From positions 1 to 10,421 of the forward strand of contig JADGJT010000599.1 of assembly GCA_027604005.1 (NCBI GenBank): DNA of 10,421 bases. Direction: 5' to 3'. The position numbers and the translations under genes were made by a program. Positions within the stretch are counted from its first letter, which is position 1; each line of letters starts with the position of its first letter. Positions 1-7,957 of this stretch are shown one piece after another. This stretch comes from Dinochytrium kinnereticum. Its lineage: Eukaryota; Chytridiomycota; Chytridiomycetes; Chytridiales; Chytridiaceae. The notes below the pieces were generated by a model, which was given only the letters and a program-made list of their open reading frames with translations, was not told the DNA's origin and did not search any database.

Positions 1-20
1 ACACCCGTCCGTCTCCAGCG

Positions 21-1094
21 ATGACCTCCCTCGCCTCCTTCACCGCGCCATCCCTCATCGATCACAAAGGATGCAGAGACTCCACTGAAACGCTTCACGC
101 GTCTTTGCCGTCGTCGTCGTCGACTTCAACAGCAAGCCTTTCCAACGTGCTCAGCTCCGTCAGGTTGGGCGGCGATGACGATCAGAAATGGACGATCAAG
201 ACGCATTCGTTGAATCATGTGTCGAGGGAGACTTTGGATGTGGAGAGGTTGGCTGCTTTTTATAAGGTTGGTTGAAGAAGGGTTGGGGGTGGGGATGGGG
301 GTGTGTGGAGGTGTCGTTGGTCGAGGCTGCGTTTGGTCAAAATCACAATTCTGCCGATCACCAACCAGCCCCCCCCCCCCCCTCCCCCATCTTCCTCAAC
401 AACAAAAATAAGGCAACCAAAACCTCACACCTCACCTCACCCCCATCACAAAAAAAAACCAAAAGGAAGTTCTAGGCTTCACCGAAATCCACCGCCCCCC
501 CATATCAGAATGCAAAGGGGTCTGGTTGTCCATCCCAAACCACTACCACCCAACCACGCATCCCAACCACCCCCCCTTAGGCTCCATCTCGCTTCACATT
601 ATTCAAAAAGATGAGAGGTTTCATCCCGCTGAAACCCCATTGGAGAAGAGGATGAGTGGGTGTGATTTCCCCGAGAGGCCTTTGGCGATTCGGAGGAGTC
701 ATCATCTTGCTTTGAGGACCGGGGATTTGAACGAGGCTGAGGAGGTTTTGAGGAGGAGGGGGATTGGGTTTCATAGGGATTTTTTGCCTGGGGGGGTTGT
801 GGGGCAGCTGTTTTTTTATGGTTGGTTGTTTTTTTTTTGTTGTTTTTTTTTTTTGAGGAGGGTGTTGGGGTCGGGGGAGGGGAGGGGTCTGTTTCCCTGT
901 TCACCAATCTAAATGTGTTAACTAACAATTATTACCTTTTAATCAAAACCAGACCCCGATGGCAACGGTATCGAGGTACTCCCCTTCCCTTCTCTTCATC
1001 AGTCTAGTCAAGGGCAACAGCAAACCTTTTTTCTTTTCTTCTCCTTCTCACCCAGGTTGGAAACTTTGACGAGCTGCAACCACCTTACTGCTAA
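21..1094 (+). CDS. VOC-superfamily (glyoxalase/dioxygenase fold) protein, 4 exons
   Basis: Proposed exons are 21-266, 466-820, 953-975 and 1056-1094, giving 220 residues. All three introns (199, 132 and 80 nt) are GT...AG, and intron 2 has TTAACTAAC near its 3' end as a branch point. Residues 1-58 are Ser/Thr-rich and poorly conserved in appearance. The VOC domain runs from about 60: LNHVSRE (His66), LAAFYKEVLGF (across the exon 1/2 join), GVWLSIP, SISLHIIQ (His126), SHHLALR (His162) and DPDGNGIEVGNFDE (Glu208). The family uses paired beta-alpha-beta-beta-beta modules with His/Glu metal ligands; His66, His162 and Glu208 fit, His126 less surely. Members include glyoxalase I, extradiol dioxygenases and resistance proteins, so the reaction cannot be named. 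A His/Pro-rich insert at about 107-120 looks like a loop expansion. The 21 ATG is the first seen, but only 20 bases lie upstream, so an earlier exon is possible. There is no signal peptide; the protein is probably cytosolic. Confidence 0.82.
976..1055 (+). other. Intron 3 of the VOC gene, readable if retained
   Basis: This 80-nt GTACTC...CCCAG intron separates the 23-nt exon 3 from the last exon. Removing it restores GIE-VGNFDE, the expected family motif, and then a stop. If retained, the frame stays open to a TAA at 1129-1131, replacing the last 12 residues with a longer basic tail. Retention is inferred as possible only; splicing is favoured by the motif match. Confidence 0.6.
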
Positions 1095-2062
1095 ACCAAC
1101 GTCCCCCCGCCCCCTCTTCCGCCGTACGTAAAACGATCACAAGCTTCTTCCTCATCTTAAATTATACCCGTTCAACTCCCCCCGTGCAGCCGTCCACGCT
1201 TCTCATGGGGTGCGCTGTGTTTCACATGTGACGTTTCTGGAGCGAGTCTGGTAACTGTGAGCAGGGTGCTGGATTCCTGGAGTGATGGGTTGGGGTTGGT
1301 TCCACCCGTTTGTTTTTTTTTGTTTTTTTTGTTGGTTTTGACCTATCTTTCTTTCTGGTTGATCTGCGTTTGCAACCTTTTATATTTGTTTTTTTCTTCT
1401 TCTGCTTCACTTTCTTTCTTTTTCTTTTTATTTATCATGAACGTGTTTTTATTTTATTTATTTTTGCGCAATGAACGTTTGGGAGGGTGTGAGGACTCGC
1501 TGTTTCTGTGCTGTTGACGGTCGCGGAAGGCTAGAGAAAAAAAAACGCACAACGGTTTTGCTGCGGTTGGCAATAAGCGGTTTATTTATTTATTTTTTTT
1601 CTTTTTTGCTTCATCGTTTTTGTTTCAAAGTTGTTTTATTTAACTTTCATCCTATTCTTATTTTAAAGTTTCTTGGATCTTTATTGCGGTTTTGCTACGG
1701 TTGGCAATAAGCGGTTGTTTTTTTTGTTTTGTTTTTGTTTTTTTTGGCTTCATCCTATTCTTATTTCATAGTTGCTTTGATCTTTATCCTATTCTTATTT
1801 CAAGGAAGAAGAAGAAAACAAACGCGTTAATCATCACACTTTGTGGCCTTACCTTTTCATTTCAAACCGCTCAACATTGTGTTTTTTGTTTTTGTTTTTT
1901 TCTGGGGGGGGATGAAGGGTTTGTTCTTCTTTTCCCCATTTCTTTTGCTCTGATCTGGGTTCAAGATGCAAGGGATGGGGGTTGACGTTTGCCTCTATTT
2001 GTGCTTGGATTTCGAGAACCACAACAACAAACAACACCACGCAAAAAAAAAAAAAAAGGCTC
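1095..2062. other. T-rich spacer between convergent genes
   Basis: This stretch separates the stop codons of the VOC gene (plus) and the GH26 gene (minus), so it should hold both 3' UTRs and both polyadenylation regions. Its open frames on both strands translate to runs of Phe/Leu or Lys, as expected from poly-T, and carry no motif. The notable content is a diverged direct duplication (listed separately), a perfect 10-bp palindrome TCACATGTGA at 1222-1231, and a run of 15 A at 2043-2057 just beyond the GH26 stop. I see no RNA gene. Confidence 0.6.
1560..1800 (+). repeat. Diverged ~134-bp tandem duplication
   Basis: A 23-base segment at 1560-1582 (GCTGCGGTTGGCAATAAGCG and following) recurs at 1694-1716 with one difference. 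The sequence after each copy also matches: TTCATCCTATTCTTATTT occurs at 1646-1663 and 1749-1766, and a 16-base version recurs at 1785-1800. GATCTTTAT follows in both units. The copies differ mainly in their T-rich middle parts, so this looks like an old local duplication that drifted by slippage. It lies in non-coding DNA. Confidence 0.75.
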
Positions 2063-4211
2063 TCAACTCAACCCCTCCAAAACCATCCACACCCCACCAG
2101 CCACCAAACACCCCCACACAAAACCTCCTCCAAACCACCCCCCCACCCCCGCCGAAACAAAATCAACCCTCACAACAGGCCCAACACCCCCATCCGCAAC
2201 CCTCCCCCCATCGCCCCCCCACCTTCCCCAAAACACCTCATCCTCAATCAACCCCCTCACCCCCTCCCTGCCCCCAACCAACCCCAAGCTCCCATTCCAA
2301 ACCACCCTCCTCCACCCCTCGACGTCCGGCTGTCCGTAACCCCTGACGGCCCACACGTCCTGGTTAAAGTAGACCGTCATGGACAGGTTCCAATTCCCCG
2401 CCGCTTGGGTGTAGAGATCAACGAGCCAGTCGGATTTTCCGGGTAGTCCTGGGGAGGGGAGGTGGAGGACCGTGCCGAATTCGCCGATCGTGATGGGCTT
2501 TTTGCCCGTTGTGAGGGTGTTGAGACGGGTTAGGATTGGGGTTGTGAGGGGTGCCGGGGGGGACCAGCCGGCGTTGTCGTTGAAGATTCCGGCGCCGTTG
2601 TACATGTCGAAGCAGACCCAGTCTACGTAGTCGTTGCCCTGGGTTGGGGGGGGATGGGGAGGGGAGGAAGGAAAGGGTTTGGGAAGGGGGGGGTTAGGGG
2701 ATGTTCATTTTTTTTTTCCCTTCTTTCTTCTCTCTCTTCTTTTGGAGTTTGATAGACGATGGGAGATAATGATTCCAAGCTTCTACGTCCCCCGCTTACC
2801 AACCGTGAAAGCAAACAGAAACCAAAAAAATAATAACCAACCAACCAAGTAGTCATCCCATTCCTTCCAAACACAGAGAGAGAAAAAAAGCCACCCATAC
2901 CCCACACCCCCACCACCCTTCCTGCTCTCCAAAAAAACAAGCAAACAAAACAAAAAAAAAAAAAAAAGCCAAACCAAACAATCACCAACCAATAAAAAAA
3001 AACAACAAACAAAAGCAAAAAAACAAACAAAACAAACAAAAAACAAAAAACTCACAGGATAAAGCTCCTCAGCCGTGACGGCCCCACTGTCAAAATTATT
3101 GGGACACCACACCCACTGAATCTGCGACCTCAAGAACCCCAACCGATCCAATCTTGACCGAGTGTACCTCCAAAAGTTGATGTAGTCTGCCGCCGTGATC
3201 GAGGGGTTCTTGCCTGGGCACCCTGTTGGTTGGGGGGGAAAAAAAAAGGAGGGTTGGATGGATGTGTGTGGGGGGAGGCGAGGCGTTCGCGGATGGAAGG
3301 GTGGAGGGTTGAATGAGGGTGTGTGTGGAGGAAACGGGGGGGGGGGCGTTGACTGACATGGGTAAAAGACTGTGTTCATTTCATGGGCGAGACGGAGGTA
3401 GACGCGTCGGTCGTCGTTGGTGCTTTTTTTTTTAGATTTTGGGGGTTAGATGGGGATGGGAAAAGTGTGTTCACAAAAAACAAAAAAAAAGGATAACGAA
3501 GAACAACAACAGCAAAAAAAAAACAAAACCGAGGTCAAACAAAAGCAAGGCAAACAAAATATGAGGAAAAAAAAGAAGAGAAAAAATACAAACAAAAAAA
3601 CAAAAAAAAAGCAAACAAACCCACCTCCAACCCCATCCTCCCCCCTAACAAACTCCAACAAAGCCTTCCCCCACCTCTCCAAGAACCCATCATGCTTCCC
3701 CCCCAAAACCTCCTTCAAGAACCCATCCCCCGTCCTCGAATCCGGATCAAAGCAAGCAGGCTGCCAAGTGATCATGGGCACAGCCTTCATCTCGTTCCAT
3801 ATGGACGGCAACTTTTCCTTGAACACGATGGTGTCGTAATGGGGTTTGTGGGCCACCGCCTGACACCACTGCGTGAAAAAGTGGATGACGCCAAAGTTGA
3901 GCGTGGGGGGGTGGAGGGATGCGAGGGATTGAAGGTTGCCGAGGGATTGGTTAAAGTCGGGGTCGGGGTAGTCGTACATGCCGTGGAGGATGGGGCGGCG
4001 TGGAGGGGTGGTTGGCTGGGTTGAGGTGGTTGCGGGGAGTGTGGTGGGGAGTTGCTGCGAGGTGGGTTAGAAAGGGGATGATGATGCCATGTGGTCTATC
4101 CAAGAGCCACCCACCCACCTGCTGAGATGTTGACGTTGACTGTGCATTGGAGAGGACGGAGAGCGCCAGGAGCAGCAGCAGCATTTCGAAGTTGCGCGGC
4201 GGCGGCGTCAT
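2063..4211 (-). CDS. Secreted GH26-type glycoside hydrolase, 5 exons
   Basis: Minus-strand exons are 4119-4211, 3621-4054, 3358-3422, 3056-3222 and 2063-2638, giving 444 residues. Introns of 64, 198, 135 and 417 nt are all GT...AG; the first has a CTAAC branch point. Residues 1-24 form a signal peptide with a Leu-rich core ending SNA-QS; Met10 is an alternative start. A Thr/Pro linker to about residue 50 precedes the catalytic domain. Key motifs are VYLRLAHEMNTVFYPW (Glu190, split across exons 3/4), IQWVWCPNNFD, TAEELYPGNDYVDWVCFDMYN (across exons 4/5) and KKPITIGEFG (Glu306). In family GH26, the clan GH-A family of mannanases and lichenases, the Glu after His is the acid/base and the Glu near IGEFG is the nucleophile; both are present. 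Substrate cannot be read off: beta-mannan is the commonest, mixed-linkage glucan is possible. The last ~54 residues are Gly/Val/Trp-rich and family-atypical, so the 3' exon may be mis-bounded. The exon 2 donor GTTTGT was chosen by frame. Confidence 0.8.
2639..3055 (-). other. Long (417-nt) intron 4 of the GH26 gene
   Basis: GTGAGT donor and CCCAG acceptor on the minus strand. It is two to six times longer than the other introns of this gene and full of homopolymers, including a 16-A run at 2952-2967 (poly-T in the sense strand). Splicing it out joins ELYP to GNDYVDW, a join that matches the GH26 pattern, so no extra exon is needed inside it. Confidence 0.65.
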
Positions 4212-4571
4212 GACGGCCTGAGTGTTGGGTGAGAGACCGTTTGTGGTGGTACAGTCTTGTCTCAACTGACAAGTTCAGCTCCAAAAAAAGCTTTTTTGAG
4301 TCAATTTCTAAAAGCTAATTTAGATTTACACATTTGTCAAAAATCAATAATAATAATATCTCTGTGTAAAAGATTCCATGAATAACCGCAAGCTTACAGT
4401 AACACAATGAATATTCCCTAAAGAATAGAAAAATTCAACCAATAGAAAGACAGCAACAGCAATAGTAAAGCAAAGGAACACGGCTTGGAACTCCAGCACG
4501 GAGATCCTGCCCCTCCAACGTGTTCGTCCACAAGCATTGCATCCCTCCACCTCCTCACCAGCCTCCCCACG
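4212..4571. promoter_or_regulatory. Divergent promoter region (GH26 gene and 4572 locus)
   Basis: This spacer lies between the GH26 start codon (minus) and the ATG at 4572 (plus). On the GH26 side, TGAGTCA at 4297-4303 matches the Gcn4/AP-1 bZIP consensus, about 85 bases upstream of the GH26 ATG. It abuts a perfect 14-bp palindrome, AAAAAAGCTTTTTT, at 4284-4297. CCAAT at 4439-4443 is in the right orientation and distance (about 130 bases) to serve the plus-strand locus. An AT-rich ATAATAATAATAT stretch lies near 4347-4359. These sites are seen in the sequence; their use is inferred. Confidence 0.4.
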
Positions 4572-5194
4572 ATGGCTACGCGTGCGCAATCACCTTCTCA
4601 ACGCAGGCTTCTTCTTCCGCCTCCACCAGTCCACTGACCGGTCCAACCTTGAAGTCCGTATCTACCCGTGAATCTCTTACCGTGGCGCGTCAACCTGGCT
4701 CTCTGGTCTTCTCCTCTCTCCTCAGCCGCACTTCCAACCCTCTATGGCCTACCCTCCAACCCGAACTTAACCCCTTACTCCTCCACCCTCTCGCCTCCAC
4801 CCGACCATGAGTTTTCCACTATTGCAGCCCGTACCTTCCTTCCGAGCCCGCATTCCACCCCACATCCGCGATGCCTTCCACGTCACTTCCCGCCCTACGT
4901 GCCTCGTCCACTTCCCGCACTGCCCACATTCTCCCTGTGCTTTGACATGGCCACATCCACCCCCCTTCTCCGATCCGGCTCCATCCTCCTACGGTCAATC
5001 CTCTGATCACTCTGTGTTGAGGCGGTGGAACGGATCCGCTGGTTCAGTGGTGGGCAACAGCCTCTCTGGGACATCTGCGACAACGGGTTGGAGGTTGAAC
5101 TCACTCAGATGTTTGCAGAGGCAGGTCAAGCGCGCTGAATATCGGCACGGAGGCGTCGGCTGGTTCGAATTATTATGGAGGAGACGTACGTTGA
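4572..5194 (+). pseudogene. Probable frame-broken Ser/Thr/Pro-rich gene
   Basis: The stretch has coding character (C/T-rich third positions, protein-like composition), but the best reading changes frame repeatedly. It begins MATRAQSPSQR at 4572. It continues in another frame as SSASTSPLTGPTLKSVSTRE (about 4610-4670), then returns to the first as ALPTLYGLPSNPNLTPYSST (from 4728). The next clear piece, VERIRWFSGGQQPLWDICDN and on to a stop at 5136-5138, is back in the first frame from 5013. The final piece, SALNIGTEASAGSNYYGGDV, is in the second frame from 5129 and stops at 5192-5194. I found no canonical introns that repair all the shifts, although CTCTCCTCAG at 4716-4725 resembles an acceptor. 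It may be a decayed gene, or an intact gene with indel errors in the sequence. No family recognised. A CCAAT box lies upstream. Confidence 0.35.
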
Positions 5195-5220
5195 ACCGCG
5201 GCCTGGTCCCCTGTAGCTAG
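4807..5220 (+). CDS. Alternative intact ORF within the frame-broken locus (137 codons)
   Basis: This is the longest ATG-initiated ORF with no interruption in the 4.5-5.2 kb region, and it is an alternative to the pseudogene reading. It encodes a Pro/His/Ser-rich N-terminal half and a basic C-terminal part with WFELLWRRRTLNRG. It lacks a recognisable domain, signal peptide or membrane segment. A T-rich 3'-UTR-like sequence follows the TAG stop. The piece at about 4965-5010 (SDPAPSSYGQSSDHS) is protein-like, but beyond 5013 the first frame of the locus looks more coding than this one. It could be an orphan gene or a chance ORF. Confidence 0.2.
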   Translation: MSFPLLQPVPSFRARIPPHIRDAFHVTSRPTCLVHFPHCPHSPCALTWPHPPPFSDPAPSSYGQSSDHSVLRRWNGSAGSVVGNSLSGTSATTGWRLNSLRCLQRQVKRAEYRHGGVGWFELLWRRRTLNRGLVPCS

Positions 5221-5345
5221 CCTGGAATGCTTTAAACTTTTCTTTTCTGTCTTTGTTCTCGCTTATGTATGTGCGTTGATTGTTTTCTTTTTCATCTCCT
5301 TTGTTGTCATAACTCTCTTTGTTCATGTTTGTGCCTTTCAGTCTC

Positions 5346-5413
5346 TGTCCTGCCCCCCTGGTTACGTCCTTAACAATCTTTGTAGTCCTTAATCCAATAG
5401 GACGGGCAGGACA
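5346..5413. repeat. 10-bp perfect inverted repeat
   Basis: TGTCCTGCCC at 5346-5355 is the exact reverse complement of GGGCAGGACA at 5404-5413, with 48 bases between. It could form a stem in RNA or mark a factor-binding pair. There is no flanking target-site duplication or ORF to suggest a mobile element. Confidence 0.55.
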
Positions 5414-5589
5414 ACAAGCTTTGAAAACATTAAATTATTATTTTATTTTATTTTTATCTTTGGCTGTTGGAACTGATGACACAAGGATGTGATGCGTCGT
5501 ACAGGGTGTCTTCCACGGCCATTCCACAGACTGAAACAGGATATCCACTTTACTACTTTCTACCTTACCTATTATCATTATAAATACTT

Positions 5590-5613
5590 TTATTATTATT
5601 ATTATTATTATTT
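5590..5613. repeat. (ATT)n microsatellite
   Basis: About eight TTA/ATT units. A second ATT tract of similar length lies at about 5880-5902, and a shorter TAATATTATT pair at about 6360-6393. Confidence 0.85.
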
Positions 5614-5745
5614 ATGTAATAGAGTCTATAGTTTATACCCACATGAATGAGTTGCCGCTCACTGTGCCGTTTGCAGCCGAGACCCTTTCATTTGTTCATT
5701 CCATTCATTCACTCATTCTTTCATTTGCAGGCAACCACCACCTCT

Positions 5746-5766
5746 TCTCTCTCTCTCTCTCTCTCT
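5746..5766. repeat. (TC)n microsatellite
   Basis: About ten uninterrupted TC units, preceded at about 5694-5725 by degenerate CATT/ATTC repeats. Confidence 0.85.
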
Positions 5767-5985
5767 GTCCACCCACCCACCGACTAATCAATCACCCACC
5801 CTACTCACCCACCACCACAACCACCATGCAACAACCATGCAACAACCATGCTGTCTGCTGTTTTACACTTTATTTATCCATTATTATTATTATTATTATT
5901 ATCATTGCCAAGATGTCACCTCAGAGACATCTGATGAACAAACAAGCAAGCAAATATTTATTTTATCATTACCTCAAGCAAGCAT

Positions 5986-6014
5986 CATGCATGGATGCAT
6001 GCATGCATGCGCAT
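5986..6014. repeat. (ATGC)n self-complementary tract
   Basis: CATGCATGGATGCATGCATG and following bases form an interrupted ATGC tetranucleotide run. The unit is self-complementary, so it can extrude a hairpin. The same unit forms the arms of the inverted repeat at 8863-8909, on the other side of the zinc-finger gene. Confidence 0.8.
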
Positions 6015-6188
6015 CAACGCTCGCTCGCTCAGCCGGCAAGGAGCAGGCATTGATAGATAAATAATTACATTTGATATCAGCTGTAATCAAAGTAATGAAT
6101 GGATTGTTGATAGGAGGGGGTGAGGGAGAGTGAGTGAGCAGCAGTGCTCATCTCTTGATCTGTTGTTGCTGTTGCTCATTGATTTCTG

Positions 6189-6212
6189 TTTCTTTCTTTC
6201 TTTCTTTCTTTC
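6189..6212. repeat. (TTTC)n microsatellite
   Basis: Six TTTC units running into TCTCTTTC. The polypyrimidine run ends CTCTCTTTCAGGTGCG at about 6212-6227, which resembles a splice acceptor, but no coding exon is visible downstream. Confidence 0.8.
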
Positions 6213-6353
6213 TCTCTTTCAGGTGCGTGTGAGTGTGAGGCTTGGCATGCTCAAACCACAGGCACAGGGAGGTGGGACAGCGGTTGCACAGCATGGAATG
6301 CAATTGTAACACAGAAGAAACTGAAACAAGGAGATGAGGCATGGATGGATATC

Positions 6354-6395
6354 TTGGATGTATTAATATTATTATTGGATATATTAATATTATTG
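6354..6395. repeat. 21-bp tandem repeat, two copies
   Basis: TTGGATGTATTAATATTATT(A) at 6354-6374 is followed directly by a copy at 6375-6395 with two base changes. It is flanked on both sides by GGATG/ATGG repeats. Confidence 0.75.
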
Positions 6396-6469
6396 GGTGG
6401 ATGGATGGAAGAGAGCGCAGTCAGTCCCCTCTCTTTTCTTTATTTTTATTTTTCTTCTTGTCTTTCATC

Positions 6470-6528
6470 CTCTCTCTTCTTCTTCTCCTCTTCTTCTCTT
6501 CTCCTCCTCTTCTCTTCCTCCTCGGACC
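6470..6528. repeat. Polypyrimidine CTT/CTC tract
   Basis: About 59 bases almost wholly of C and T, in CTT and CTC units. ATCC repeats follow at about 6554-6582. It lies about 220-280 bases upstream of the zinc-finger ATG, so it may be promoter-proximal. Confidence 0.7.
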
Positions 6529-6625
6529 TTTACCTCCTTTGGATATTATTCACTCATCCATCATCCCATCCATCCATCCATTCCTACAGTCAGTTGTTTC
6601 AGTGATTACTGATCGAACTGACGGA

Positions 6626-6751
6626 TTTAAATAAACTCGCTCCTCTCACCTCCTGCTGTTTCTTCCTCCCCTCCCTCCCGCATCTCATCTGCTCCTGCGA
6701 GTCCGTCATCACTCCTCTCCTCCTGCCCATCCCTCCCTCCGTCTCAGGCAA
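6626..6751 (+). promoter_or_regulatory. TATA-like box and CT-rich leader of the zinc-finger gene
   Basis: TTTAAATAAA at 6626-6635 lies 117 bases before the ATG at 6752 and is followed by a strongly C/T-rich stretch, the usual look of a fungal core promoter and 5' leader. CGTCTCAGGCAAATG just before the start could also be a 5'-UTR splice acceptor. The transcription start is not determinable by eye. Confidence 0.4.
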
Positions 6752-7957
6752 ATGACGGACGCTGCCCCTCTCAACCAACACCTCCTCCACCGCCACACCT
6801 CTCCGCGCTGCTCCGCAAAACACTCGGTCTCTCTCCTCCTCCTCTCTCCATCCCCAACACCATCCCCTCCCCAATCCGCCACCGCAGACACCACAACAAT
6901 GCTCCCACACACCACACACCACCAGCAACACCCATCACCCTCCTTCGTCCCCGCGCGCTCCTCACCTCCCCCTGCCACCACCGCCTCAGATGGCTGGAAC
7001 ATCCTCCCTCCTGTCATGCGTGTGGATGGCCTCGTCTCTGAGGAGCCCCACCGGCCACAGAGGCTTCCGGGATTTTCGGTCATTGCGGCTGCCGCCGCCG
7101 TTCAGCCCACCACCGTCACTGCTGTGGCAGCCGAAGCTTATCCTCACCCGCATCAGCCGCATCAACTTTATCAGCAGGAGCATCAGCAGCATGTGGTGAG
7201 TCGACTTCCCATCCCCCTCTCGTTCTCGCGGCCTTTTTCTTCTTTATGCCTTTTCTTTTTCTTTTTTTTTTTGGCCTTCTTTGGTTGCTGACCCTTTTCG
7301 TCCCTCCAGTACCGCTCTGTCATTCGACCGATGGATGAGCTCAGGAGATCTTCATCGCACAGCCATGCTTCTTACACGCCTTATGAGCGTCCCGTCTCTC
7401 ATCACCACTATCACCACCACTCTCTGCACGCGCACCGTTCATCCCCGTCGACAGCAACACCCTCCTACTCCCCGCCTTTCACCTCCACCACCGCATCCTT
7501 CCTTGACACGCATCACTACACACAACAACCACAACACACCCACCCCACCCCACACCTCCACCACCTCACCACCACAACCCCAATCTCACCCCCAACACCC
7601 CTCCCAACACCCCTCCCCTCGCCCTTACCCGCCACTCCCATCACCCACCACCCCTCCGTCTCGCCTCCTCCACCCACACCAACCGCCGACCACCACCATT
7701 ACGACAACGGCTCCCCGCCTCCCAACACCACCACCACCACACGTGCGAGGGTCGGTGCAAGACCTTACCGGTGCCCGCTGGACGGGTGTCAGAGCATCTT
7801 TTCGAGACGGTACAACATGGTGCAGCATTTTAGGACGCATGCGCAGCGGTTGGGGATCTTGGGGGAGGCGATTGAGAGGGGGGCGAGGGCTTTGAAGACT
7901 TGTGTGCCTGGGAGCGTGCCGGAGGCTGCCACTAATAAGGGGATGTTGGGGTGTTAG
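6752..7957 (+). CDS. Putative transcription factor with one C-terminal C2H2 zinc finger
   Basis: Exons are 6752-7195 and 7310-7957, giving 363 residues. The 114-nt intron has an ideal GTGAGT donor, GCTGAC branch point and CCTCCAG acceptor, and joins the frames in phase 0. Residues 1-290 are low complexity: Ser/Thr/Pro-rich, an Ala run near 112-116, Gln/His-rich before the join, and HHHYHHH near 180-186. A single classical zinc finger lies at 300-325, RPYRCPLDGCQ...HFRTH, with Cys303, Cys308, His321 and His325 (C-x4-C-x12-H-x3-H) and the expected Phe312 and hydrophobic core. This supports zinc and nucleic-acid binding; the disordered rest is typical of fungal regulators. A single finger usually needs a partner or flanking basic residues for specific DNA binding; Arg/Lys residues flank it on both sides. 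Target genes are unknown. An upstream exon cannot be excluded. Confidence 0.78.

Larger units (their letters stand above)
5221..6625. other. Gene-free, microsatellite-dense intergenic region
   Basis: No supportable gene on either strand. Open frames here translate simple repeats (runs of Ile, Ser-Leu, Met-His-Ala-Cys). The first 120 bases are T-rich and may be 3' flank of the 4572 locus. The rest holds at least seven simple-sequence tracts, listed separately where clear. AATCCAATAG at 5391-5400 contains a CCAAT core, but no gene start follows it. Confidence 0.6.

Noticed and set aside
1257..1517. 86-codon plus-strand ORF rich in Phe and Leu
   Set aside because: It is a translation of poly-T-rich spacer, with no motif and no conserved composition; hydrophobicity is an artefact of T-rich codons.
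1966..2446. Overlapping plus-strand Pro/Thr-rich ORFs
   Set aside because: They are the complement of the last exon of the GH26 gene; the minus strand carries the family motifs.
4344..4589. Minus-strand 81-codon ORF with a membrane-like segment
   Set aside because: No ATG at a sensible place, it crosses the divergent promoter and the start of the plus-strand locus, and it has no recognisable family.
5158..5175. GGTTCGAAT, resembling a tRNA T-loop
   Set aside because: The flanking bases do not pair into a 5-bp T stem, and no acceptor or anticodon arm is visible.
5643..6064. ORFs containing runs of Ile and MHACMH-like repeats
   Set aside because: They are direct translations of ATT and ATGC microsatellites.
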